From: Candidatus Tectimicrobiota bacterium | GTDB taxonomy: Bacteria > UBA8248 > JACPRG01 | Length of the DNA: 11,107 nt | Direction: 5' to 3' | Assembly (NCBI GenBank): GCA_016190025.1 | Contig: JACPRG010000086.1 | Coordinates: 1-11,107, forward strand | Shown here: positions 1-5,455 of the stretch, one piece after another | Position numbering within the stretch: the first letter of the stretch is position 1 | Layout of the letters: each line of letters opens with the position of its first letter | Made by a program: the position numbers and the translations under genes | Notes under the pieces: model-generated | Told to the model about the DNA's origin: nothing | Database searches by the model: none | What the model saw: only the letters and a program-made list of their open reading frames with translations

Positions 1-453
1 CGCCTGAGCGCCCTGGACCGCGCCCGTCGAGGAAGCGGCCGCCACGGCCGCCGTGTCCTGGCCCGCAGCCGCCGCACCCTGAACCGCCCCCTGGGAAGCG
101 GCCTGCGCCACCTGCGCCATGTTCTGGCCCGAGGCCGCCGCACCCTGAACCGCGCCCTGGGAAGCGGCCTGCGCCACCTGCGCCGCGTTCTGGCCCGAGG
201 CCGCCGCACCCTGAACCGCCCCCTGGGAAGCGGCCTGCGCCACCTGCGCCGCGTTCTGGCCCGCAGCCGCCGCACCCTGAACCGCGCCCTGGGAAGCGGC
301 CTGCGCCACCTGCGCCACGTTCTGGCCCGTAGCCGCCGCCCCCTGGACCGCGCCGGTGGACGCCTGTGACGCAACCGCCGTCACATTCTGACCGGCCGTC
401 GCCGCGGCCTGGACCGCGCTTTGGATAGCGCCCTGGACAACCGCGGCAACGTT
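1..453 (-). repeat. 66-bp tandem repeat array within the secreted protein gene
   Basis: The period is exactly 66 bases (22 codons). Four near-identical units occupy 256-321, 190-255, 124-189 and 58-123; they vary mainly at unit positions 2 (V, A, A, M) and 20 (A, S, S, A). More degenerate copies lie on the start-codon side (322-387, 388-453) and at the window edge (1-57). Recurrence of GGGAAGCGGCC every 66 bases shows the period directly in the DNA. Homogeneous units in the centre with diverged ones at the 5' flank fit recent expansion by slippage or unequal recombination. Confidence 0.92.
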
Positions 454-666
454 AGCCCCCGGCGTCGCGGCCGCCACCTGGACCAGCTGCTGAATCAATC
501 CGGACACGTCCTGCCCCGCCGCGGCCGCCGTGTTGATCTGCGCCTGGAGCTCATCGACAGTCTGGGCCGTTGCATTCGGCACCGGAAAGAGCAGGCCCAC
601 CGCGAGGGTCAGAACGGCCCCCGCGATGAAACGCCTGCCTAAGAGCGAACGACCGACACGCGCCAT
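1..666 (-). CDS. Secreted Ala/Gln/Gly-rich 22-residue-repeat protein, 3' end outside the window
   Basis: Translation from the ATG at 666 stays open for 222 codons to the left edge, so the C-terminus is missing. Residues 1-34 form a classic Sec signal peptide: a basic start (RR at 11-12), a hydrophobic core at about 13-27, and an AxA site (A32-T33-A34) before Q35. The mature part is almost only Ala, Gln, Gly, Val, Asn and Ser. From about residue 53 it is built of 22-residue repeats marked by GQN/GQD at N94, N116, N138, N160, N182 and D204. A unit reads as two 11-mers, NVAQVAQAASQ then GAVQGAAAAGQ, which would suit a long Ala-rich helix or hendecad coiled coil; the small-residue spacing also resembles glycine zippers. 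The start is supported by a strong GAGGAGG ribosome binding site about 8 bases upstream. It sits beside a polysaccharide locus but appears to have its own promoter. I do not recognise the family; an extracytoplasmic structural or surface role is inference only. Confidence 0.8.
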   Translation of the reverse strand, partial: MARVGRSLLGRRFIAGAVLTLAVGLLFPVPNATAQTVDELQAQINTAAAAGQDVSGLIQQLVQVAAATPGANVAAVVQGAIQSAVQAAATAGQNVTAVASQASTGAVQGAAATGQNVAQVAQAASQGAVQGAAAAGQNAAQVAQAASQGAVQGAAASGQNAAQVAQAASQGAVQGAAASGQNMAQVAQAASQGAVQGAAAAGQDTAAVAAASSTGAVQGAQA

Positions 667-674
667 GCGCTGGC

Positions 675-683
675 CCTCCTCAA
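675..683 (-). promoter_or_regulatory. Strong Shine-Dalgarno site of the repeat-protein gene
   Basis: On the minus strand a GAGGAGGG run lies about 8 bases before the ATG at 666. It is the best ribosome binding site in the window and decides this start. Confidence 0.65.
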
Positions 684-717
684 GGCTATCTTCCATTTGA
701 ACGGACAACCGTGATCC

Positions 718-746
718 AAGATACAATCTTCCGTACTGTTACGCAA
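718..746 (-). promoter_or_regulatory. Candidate sigma70-type promoter for the repeat-protein gene
   Basis: On the minus strand, TTGCGT (741-746) is followed after 17 bases by TATCTT (718-723), about 50 bases upstream of the ATG at 666. Each box matches only part of the consensus, but the spacing is ideal and the site lies in a locally AT-rich stretch within otherwise GC-rich DNA. The organism's sigma factor preference is unknown, so this is a candidate only. Confidence 0.35.
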
Positions 747-797
747 GAATCATTCCATTTTGTAAGCCCCGCACCCGCGGGACCGCCCGAGTGGCGT

Positions 798-980
798 TCA
801 AGCCCCTTTCCCCCATGGAAAACGGGATCGAACTCGCCACAAAGTTAATACAAAAGAGCAGTATTTGCAACAAAGCATCACGGCAAACTTCGAGCGGTTC
901 GTGAAGGCGTGATACAGGGGCGCCAGCTTCATGAAGTTCGGCCGGGCGCCCGCGACGAGAAAGACCCGCGGTTTTGTCAC
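798..980 (-). pseudogene. wecB: Truncated 5' fragment of a UDP-GlcNAc 2-epimerase (non-hydrolysing) gene
   Basis: The frame opening at the GTG at 980 begins with the family's N-terminal strand and glycine loop: VFLVAGARPNFMKLAPLY at residues 6-23, containing G11, R13, P14 and K18 of the G-x-RP-x-x-x-K signature. Similarity lasts to about residue 37 (base 870). The expected continuation, a (V/L)HTGQHYD motif, is absent; the frame runs through unrelated AT-richer DNA and stops at 798 after 60 residues, against about 360-390 for the family. The enzyme normally converts UDP-GlcNAc to UDP-ManNAc for envelope glycans, but this fragment cannot be active. It starts 37 bases after the upstream epimerase gene stops, so it was probably the next gene of that operon. 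No continuation is seen in other frames towards the repeat-protein gene, which argues for deletion or rearrangement rather than a frameshift. Confidence 0.75.
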
Positions 981-1017
981 AATCGAGCGATCCCGCTCCG
1001 CCGCACCCCGGACCGGC

Positions 1018-1977
1018 TCATCGACGGGACGCCTCCTGGCTAAGGCCCGGGGCCCGAAATTTCCCCTGAAAATATTCGAGGGTCAACCGGACGCCCTCCT
1101 CGAAGGAGACGCGAGGCCTCCAGCCGAGCGACGCCCGGGCCTTCGCGCTGTCGAGCGCAATTCGCCCCAGCTCCCCCGGCCGCTTCCGTCCATACTGCGG
1201 CTCCACCTGGGCCCCGAGACCGCGCCGAACGGCCTCGAACACCTCCACGTCCCGGACCTCCCGCCCCCAGCCGACGTTGAAGATTCCACCGTCCACGCGG
1301 CCATCCATCGCCAGCAAATTCACCGAAACGACATCGTCCACGTAAACGTAATCCCGCGTCTTGTTCCCATCCCCAAACAACGTGGGGCGGACCCCGTTCA
1401 TCATCTGCTCGGTGAAGATCGCCACCACGCCGGCCTCTCCTTTCGGATCCTGGCGGGGCCCGAACACATTGCCGTACCGGAACGCCCCGAAGGGAAGGCC
1501 ATGGATATCCCGGAAGAGCTCCAGGTATTTTTCCCCCACGTGTTTGCTCAGTCCATAGGCCGACTGAGGCCGGACGGGGTGCGTCTCATCGACGGGCACG
1601 GCCTCGGGCTCTGGATAGACGGCGCTGGTGGAGGCGAAAATCACCTTCCTGACTTCATACCTCACGCAGAGCTGGAGCAGGTTGACGAGCCCCAAGACAT
1701 TCACGTCCGCGTCGAACGCCGGGTCCCGCATGGAGCGCCGAACGTCGACCTGCGCAGCGTGGTGGCTCACGACCTCCGGCCGCTCCCTGGCAAACACCTC
1801 TTCCAGCGAGGCCGCGTCCCGAACGTCCACGCCGTGGAAGGGAACCGCCGGGTTGAGATTTTCCCTTTTCCCCGTGGAAAGGTTGTCCACCACAACGACC
1901 CGATCGCCCCCGGCGACGAGGGCGTCCACCACGTGTGACCCGATGAAGCCCGCTCCGCCCGTCACGAGAACCTTCAT
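1018..1977 (-). CDS. NAD-dependent epimerase/dehydratase, UDP-glucose 4-epimerase-like
   Basis: A 319-residue extended SDR of normal length for the family. The NAD-binding Rossmann motif GGAGFIG is at residues 7-13 (G7, G10, G13), with D31 after the second strand where it can bind the adenosine ribose. The catalytic set is visible: S118 in STSAVYP, then Y141 and K145 in YGLSK. C-terminal landmarks RYGNVFGPRQDP (167-178), GDGNKTRDYVYVDD (202-215) and FNVGWG (233-238) are typical of UDP-hexose 4-epimerases. It probably interconverts UDP-Glc/UDP-Gal or the N-acetyl forms; the substrate cannot be read from the sequence. The frame is open further upstream, but the ATG at 1977 is chosen because the Rossmann strand starts there and a purine-rich AGGGAGAGGG precedes it. 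It lies beyond the terminator at 2438-2466 and so probably has its own promoter. The following gene is the truncated wecB-like fragment. Confidence 0.92.
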   Translation of the reverse strand: MKVLVTGGAGFIGSHVVDALVAGGDRVVVVDNLSTGKRENLNPAVPFHGVDVRDAASLEEVFARERPEVVSHHAAQVDVRRSMRDPAFDADVNVLGLVNLLQLCVRYEVRKVIFASTSAVYPEPEAVPVDETHPVRPQSAYGLSKHVGEKYLELFRDIHGLPFGAFRYGNVFGPRQDPKGEAGVVAIFTEQMMNGVRPTLFGDGNKTRDYVYVDDVVSVNLLAMDGRVDGGIFNVGWGREVRDVEVFEAVRRGLGAQVEPQYGRKRPGELGRIALDSAKARASLGWRPRVSFEEGVRLTLEYFQGKFRAPGLSQEASRR

Positions 1978-2004
1978 GGGAGCGCCCTCTCCCTCTTTCG
2001 GCGA

Positions 2005-2043
2005 CCTGCCCCCGATGGCATCATTCGGGGGCCTGCCCCCGAT
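2005..2043 (-). repeat. Direct repeat and alternative hairpins in the epimerase leader
   Basis: A 12-base direct repeat, CCTGCCCCCGAT on the plus strand, occurs at 2005-2016 and 2032-2043. Between the copies, TCGGGGG (2025-2031) can pair with CCCCCGA of either copy (2009-2015 or 2036-2042), giving two mutually exclusive 7-bp all-Watson-Crick stems. The element ends about 28 bases upstream of the epimerase ATG, just before its ribosome binding site, so it would lie in the mRNA leader. A third copy of the core CTGCCCCCGA lies at 2194-2203. The repeats are plain in the sequence; a regulatory role is inference. Confidence 0.6.
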
Positions 2044-2175
2044 TCTACCACTCCGGCCAAGGGGTTGCCCCGTCCGTAAAGTCAACCCGCTCGGCGGCTC
2101 TTGGGCGCGGGCGCCGCAAGAATCCCGCGCTCCACCACCCCTTTTCGGCCGCTTTCGCCCGACCTTGAGGGGAGC

Positions 2176-2197
2176 GCAGCCCTGCAGCAAGGGCTGC
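2176..2197. repeat. Perfect 8-bp inverted repeat (hairpin)
   Basis: GCAGCCCT (2176-2183) and AGGGCTGC (2190-2197) are exact reverse complements around a 6-base loop. No T-tract follows on either strand, so it is not a standard Rho-independent terminator. It directly abuts the third copy of the CTGCCCCCGA repeat. Confidence 0.55.
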
Positions 2198-2437
2198 CCC
2201 CGAGGACGGGGATCGGGGCTGGGGCTTCAGGAGATACGGAGGGATCTCCCGTCGGTCGGTTTTGAAACGGTGCATTGGAGACGAGGACGGCCGCAGAGGG
2301 GATGGAGGCCCCGGCGGCTTCTCCCCACGAGCACAGCCCAGGGCGTCGAGACTGGCCGACGACACCACACCGGTGCCCTGGTGGAGGGCGTGGGCCGGGC
2401 GCGCTAGCCGCCGAGGGTCTCCCCGGAGGGAGCCCTC

Positions 2438-2466
2438 AAACAAAAAGTCCCTTCCGCGAGGAAGGG
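2438..2466 (-). terminator. Rho-independent terminator after the sugar transferase gene
   Basis: Read on the minus strand, CCCTTCC, a TCGC loop and GGAAGGG form a perfect 7-bp stem (2449-2466). Two bases later comes TTTTT (2442-2446), then one G and TTT. It lies about 70 bases beyond the stop of the sugar transferase gene, in the right orientation to end the long right-hand transcription unit. It would separate that unit from the epimerase gene at 1018-1977. Confidence 0.75.
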
Positions 2467-2538
2467 GCCATCCCTGATCGCGCCAACACGCCCGCCCGAC
2501 GACCGGCGGCAATCGGCCCGCCAAAGTGGAAAATCCGA

Positions 2539-3180
2539 TCAGAATTTCTCTCCCCTCTCCTCCCACTTGCCCCTGAAGGTGATCCAGAAGGAAAGGGCGA
2601 TCAGCCTCATGTCGAGCCAGAAGGACTGCTTCTTGATGTAGAGGAGGTCGTACCGGAACTTGTCCTTGCGCGGGATGTCCCGCGGGGCGAAAATCTGGGC
2701 CATTCCCGTCAAGCCCGGCGCGACCCTGTGCCGCTCCTTGTAACCGGGGATCTCCCAGAGGGGGACCCTCTCTCCGCTTCCCGTCACCTCGATCTCGTCG
2801 GGGAGCAGCGGCTTCGGACCGACGAAGCTCATGTCCCCCCGGAAGATGCTCCACAACTGCGGCAGCTCATCCATTGCCGTCGCGCGGAGGATCTTGCCCA
2901 CGCGCGTGATCCGGGGGTCCCTGTCCCTCGCCTGCAAGGGACCGAACCTCTCGTCGGAGTCGGCGACCATTGATCGGAACTTCCAGATCCGGAAGCGCTT
3001 TCCACCCCGCCCCATGCGCTCCTGGGCGTAAAAGATCGGTCCCCCGTCGTTCAGCTTGATGCACAGGGCGATGAGGGCCCACAGGGGCGCCGAGCAGACC
3101 AGACCCCCCCCGGAAAGCAGAACGTCGAAGGGACGCTTGAGGAGCGGCGGGCGCGCCTCAGGCTCCGGCTGTCTCGACAC
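2539..3180 (-). CDS. Undecaprenyl-phosphate sugar-1-phosphate transferase (small monotopic PGT)
   Basis: A bacterial sugar transferase (PF02397 type) of 213 residues, the minimal PglC-like form without the extra transmembrane helices of WbaP/WcaJ. It moves a sugar-1-phosphate from a nucleotide sugar to undecaprenyl phosphate at the inner membrane, starting repeat-unit assembly. Visible features: hydrophobic re-entrant helix at about 19-41; GPIFYAQERMGR (47-58); FRIWKFRSM (63-71); catalytic Asp-Glu dyad D104-E105 in MDELPQLW; GDMSFVGPKPLLP (115-127); PGLTGMAQI (155-163). The usual Ser-Pro of the helix break reads Ala-Pro here (A31-P32). The frame is open to a TTG at 3240; I prefer the GTG at 3180 because the conserved domain begins about 12 residues later and the overlap with the upstream glycosyltransferase is then only 23 bases. 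No strong ribosome binding site supports either start. It is the last gene before the terminator. Confidence 0.9.
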   Translation of the reverse strand: MSRQPEPEARPPLLKRPFDVLLSGGGLVCSAPLWALIALCIKLNDGGPIFYAQERMGRGGKRFRIWKFRSMVADSDERFGPLQARDRDPRITRVGKILRATAMDELPQLWSIFRGDMSFVGPKPLLPDEIEVTGSGERVPLWEIPGYKERHRVAPGLTGMAQIFAPRDIPRKDKFRYDLLYIKKQSFWLDMRLIALSFWITFRGKWEERGEKF

Positions 3181-4414
3181 CGGCAAGTTCGCAGAACAGA
3201 CGGTAGTACGCACGGACCTGCACCGGGCGGTCGAAATCAAAGGCGGCGCGGCGGGCGTTGTCCCCGAGACGGGCGGCGAGCGCCCGGTCCCGATAGATCC
3301 TCAGGATCTGCCCGGCGAGAACCCGGGGATCTCCCGACTCGGCCAAGAGACCGCAGTCGTACTTCCGGGTAATCGCGGCAACCTCGCTCTCCGGCTCCAC
3401 GACCGCCACATACGGGCGCCCCGCGGCGAGGATCCCATAGAGCTTGCTGGGAACAATGTACCCCGCCATCCCCGGTTTCAAGGAGACCACGAACACGTCG
3501 GCGCTCCCGAAGGAATCGGTGAGACCCTCTTTGGGCTGATAGGGGAGGAAGCGGACGTTCCGGAGATCCAACGTCCGGGCGAGCTCGACCAACTCCGCCT
3601 TCTTGACGCCCTCCCCCACGAACACCATCTGGATGTCGGGAAACTCCCGGAGGTGGACGGCAGACCGGACGACCGACTCCAGCCCCTGGGACAGGCCGAT
3701 GTTCCCGGAATGCAGGACGACGAACCGGTCCGACAACCCGTGAGCGACGGAGAACGGATTCCGCTTGGGGCGCGGCACGATCTCAGAGCAGTCCGCCCAG
3801 TCCGGGATGATAACGACCTTGGAGCCGTCGGCCCCCTTTCCCTCGATCAACCTCCGCCGCATCGTCTCGCCGAGCGCCACGCTGCGGTCGGCCTTTCGCA
3901 CCAGGAAGCGGTTCACCTGCTGGAGGACGCCCTCGACCATCTTGCTCTGGAAATCCTCCAGAAGCCGCGCCACCTCTGGAAAGATGTCCCGGTACGACAT
4001 CACGAAGGGGACCCCGAATCTGCGGGAAGCGAGGTAAGCGGCGAGACCGATGATGGGGGGGTCCGTCAGGGCGACCACCACGTCGGGCCGGTCCAGCCGC
4101 AGGCCCGCGTAGCAGGCCGAGAGGAAATACGTCACGTAGTTGCTGAAACGGCCGATGAACCGTTTTTTGGAAAACCGCGTCCCGCTCGCGCGAAGAATCT
4201 CGATCTGCCGGTGCCACTCCCGCCTCAGGAGGCCCCTCGCCGGCGGGCCGGTCCCATCATCCGTTGAAGGGAGCAGCGGGACCCCGGCCACGACGGAAAC
4301 CCTGCAACCGAAATCCCCGACAAGCCCCTCGCACAACTCGGTCAGGAGCTGGCCCGTCGCGGCGGTGTCCGGATAAAAAGAGCGATTGAAGAAGGCGATG
4401 TGCAGGCGTCCCAC
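3158..4414 (-). CDS. GT4-family glycosyltransferase, WbuB/WcaI-like
   Basis: A 418-residue GT-B enzyme that would transfer a sugar from a nucleotide donor to the lipid-linked repeat unit at the cytoplasmic face. N-terminal landmarks of the WbuB/WcaI subgroup are FYPDTAATGQLLTEL (13-27) and VALTDPP (114-120). The C-terminal donor-binding domain shows HSGNIGLSQGLE (235-246), VFVGEG (264-269), FLPYQPKE (289-296) and PSKLYGILAAGRP (322-334); the last replaces the standard E-x7-E block, as is usual in this subgroup. The GTG start at 4414 is supported by AGGA five bases upstream, which overlaps the TAG stop of the preceding epimerase gene (7-base gap), so the two are probably translationally coupled. 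Its 3' end overlaps the sugar transferase gene. Donor and acceptor are unknown. Confidence 0.9.
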   Translation of the reverse strand: MGRLHIAFFNRSFYPDTAATGQLLTELCEGLVGDFGCRVSVVAGVPLLPSTDDGTGPPARGLLRREWHRQIEILRASGTRFSKKRFIGRFSNYVTYFLSACYAGLRLDRPDVVVALTDPPIIGLAAYLASRRFGVPFVMSYRDIFPEVARLLEDFQSKMVEGVLQQVNRFLVRKADRSVALGETMRRRLIEGKGADGSKVVIIPDWADCSEIVPRPKRNPFSVAHGLSDRFVVLHSGNIGLSQGLESVVRSAVHLREFPDIQMVFVGEGVKKAELVELARTLDLRNVRFLPYQPKEGLTDSFGSADVFVVSLKPGMAGYIVPSKLYGILAAGRPYVAVVEPESEVAAITRKYDCGLLAESGDPRVLAGQILRIYRDRALAARLGDNARRAAFDFDRPVQVRAYYRLFCELAGVETAGA

Positions 4415-4421
4415 CCGTTTC

Positions 4422-5438
4422 CTACCGCTCCGTCAATCTTTGGTCCAGGGTCTTCCGGATTTCCTCCCGGTCCTTCGTGGAGAAATACCAGTCAATCGTG
4501 CGGCGAAGCCCGTCCAAGAACCGGACTTTGGGCGACCACCCGAGGAGCTCTCCCGCCAGCGTGTTGTCCGCCACGCGGTTCATGGGGCCGGTCGGCATCT
4601 CCGGGTGCAGCTCGATCTCCGCCTTGTGCCCCGTGTAGCGAAGGACCTCCTGAACGGCGTCGAGGACCCGGGTCCGCTCCATCGTCCCCAGGTTGACCGC
4701 AGTCCCTTCGTCGATCTTCTCCGCCGCGAGGATCGTTCCCCGGACGATGTCGCTCACGTGCGTCCAGTTCCGGATCTGCTCGCCGTTGCCCCACACGACG
4801 AAGGGGTCCTGGCCGATAAAGGCGCGGGCGATCATCGCGATGACCGCGTGGTTCTCGTGGCCCCGCTCCCCATAGACGGTGAAGTACCGGCAGGAGGCCG
4901 ATTTCATCCCCCACTCCCGGCTGTACGCTTGGAGCGTCATTTCGCCCATCAGCTTGGCCCACCCGTACATGTTGTCGGCGTCGTACGGCGGGCCGACCTT
5001 GTCCTCGGTCAGGTACAAGACCTCGTTGGGATCGGTCTGGATGTGGTTGGGGTACACGCATCCCGAGGAGGCATACACCACCTTCTCCACGCCGGCCCGG
5101 CGGCAGGCGGCAAACAGCATCCCATCGAGTGTCAGGTTCGCCGCGCAGGCCGACTGGTGCAAATCCACGTAGCCCCGCCCGCCGTGGTCCGCCGCCAGGT
5201 GGAAGACGACTTGCATCCCCTCCACGCTCTCGTGCGCCGTCGCGGGGTCCAGCAGGTCGGCGTGGATGAACTCCACGCGGCCGGCGTCCACGTGGCCCTG
5301 AATGTTGCCCAGCCGCCCGCTGCTCAGGTTGTCGACGATCCGCACCGAGGCGCCGCGCGCGACCAGGGCGTCCGCCAGGTGCGAGCCGATGAAGGAGGCC
5401 CCACCGGTGATGAGAACCTTGCAGTTTTTCCATTCCAT
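4422..5438 (-). CDS. NAD-dependent epimerase, GDP-mannose 3,5-epimerase-like SDR
   Basis: A 338-residue extended SDR. The Rossmann loop reads GGASFIG (12-18), with Ser15 in place of the usual middle Gly, and D36 follows the second strand. The segment HLAADHGGRGY (80-90) resembles the substrate-loop motif AADMGGMGF of GDP-mannose 3,5-epimerase. SSGCVYP (124-130) keeps the cysteine (C127) that is the catalytic Cys in plant GME, where the motif is SSACIYP. Y158 and K162 (YGWAK) are the SDR pair. The second GME acid/base, a Lys after the (N/V)YG motif, is not evident: that stretch reads VYGERGHENHA (188-198). Hence the call is GME-like; a single-site epimerase or 4-epimerase is possible. The ATG at 5438 puts the first strand at residues 7-11. 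It lies 17 bases after the carbamoyltransferase gene and 7 before the GT4 gene, well inside the operon. Confidence 0.85.
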   Translation of the reverse strand: MEWKNCKVLITGGASFIGSHLADALVARGASVRIVDNLSSGRLGNIQGHVDAGRVEFIHADLLDPATAHESVEGMQVVFHLAADHGGRGYVDLHQSACAANLTLDGMLFAACRRAGVEKVVYASSGCVYPNHIQTDPNEVLYLTEDKVGPPYDADNMYGWAKLMGEMTLQAYSREWGMKSASCRYFTVYGERGHENHAVIAMIARAFIGQDPFVVWGNGEQIRNWTHVSDIVRGTILAAEKIDEGTAVNLGTMERTRVLDAVQEVLRYTGHKAEIELHPEMPTGPMNRVADNTLAGELLGWSPKVRFLDGLRRTIDWYFSTKDREEIRKTLDQRLTER

Positions 5439-5455
5439 CGGCCTGGCCTACCACC

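Larger units (their letters stand above)
1978..2538. other. Noncoding spacer of about 560 bases between two transcription units
   Basis: I find no credible gene here on either strand. Open frames crossing it give Pro/Arg/Gly-rich translations with no recognisable domain, and they continue into other genes only as shadows. It holds the terminator at 2438-2466, a hairpin with 8-bp arms at 2176-2197 (GCAGCCCT and AGGGCTGC), a 6-bp stem at 2230-2249 (GGAGAT and ATCTCC), and the C-rich repeats near 2005-2043 and 2194-2203. A TTGACT at about 2079-2084 on the minus strand could be a -35 box, but no -10 box stands at the right distance, so I do not call a promoter. Confidence 0.6.

Noticed and set aside
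1..453. CRISPR array
   Set aside because: The 66-bp units are contiguous, in frame with a signal-peptide protein and have no unique spacers.
2079..2084. TTGACT as the -35 box of an epimerase promoter
   Set aside because: The nearest good -10-like box (TAGAAT, minus strand) is about 32 bases away, too far for a sigma70 promoter.
1978..2190. 71-residue N-terminal extension of the 4-epimerase
   Set aside because: The extension lacks conserved sequence and covers the hairpin and ribosome binding site region; the Rossmann motif begins right after the ATG at 1977.
2045..2854. 269-codon minus-strand frame across the spacer and part of the PGT gene
   Set aside because: It overlaps the PGT in another frame, and the part unique to the spacer is low-complexity Pro/Arg/Gly sequence.
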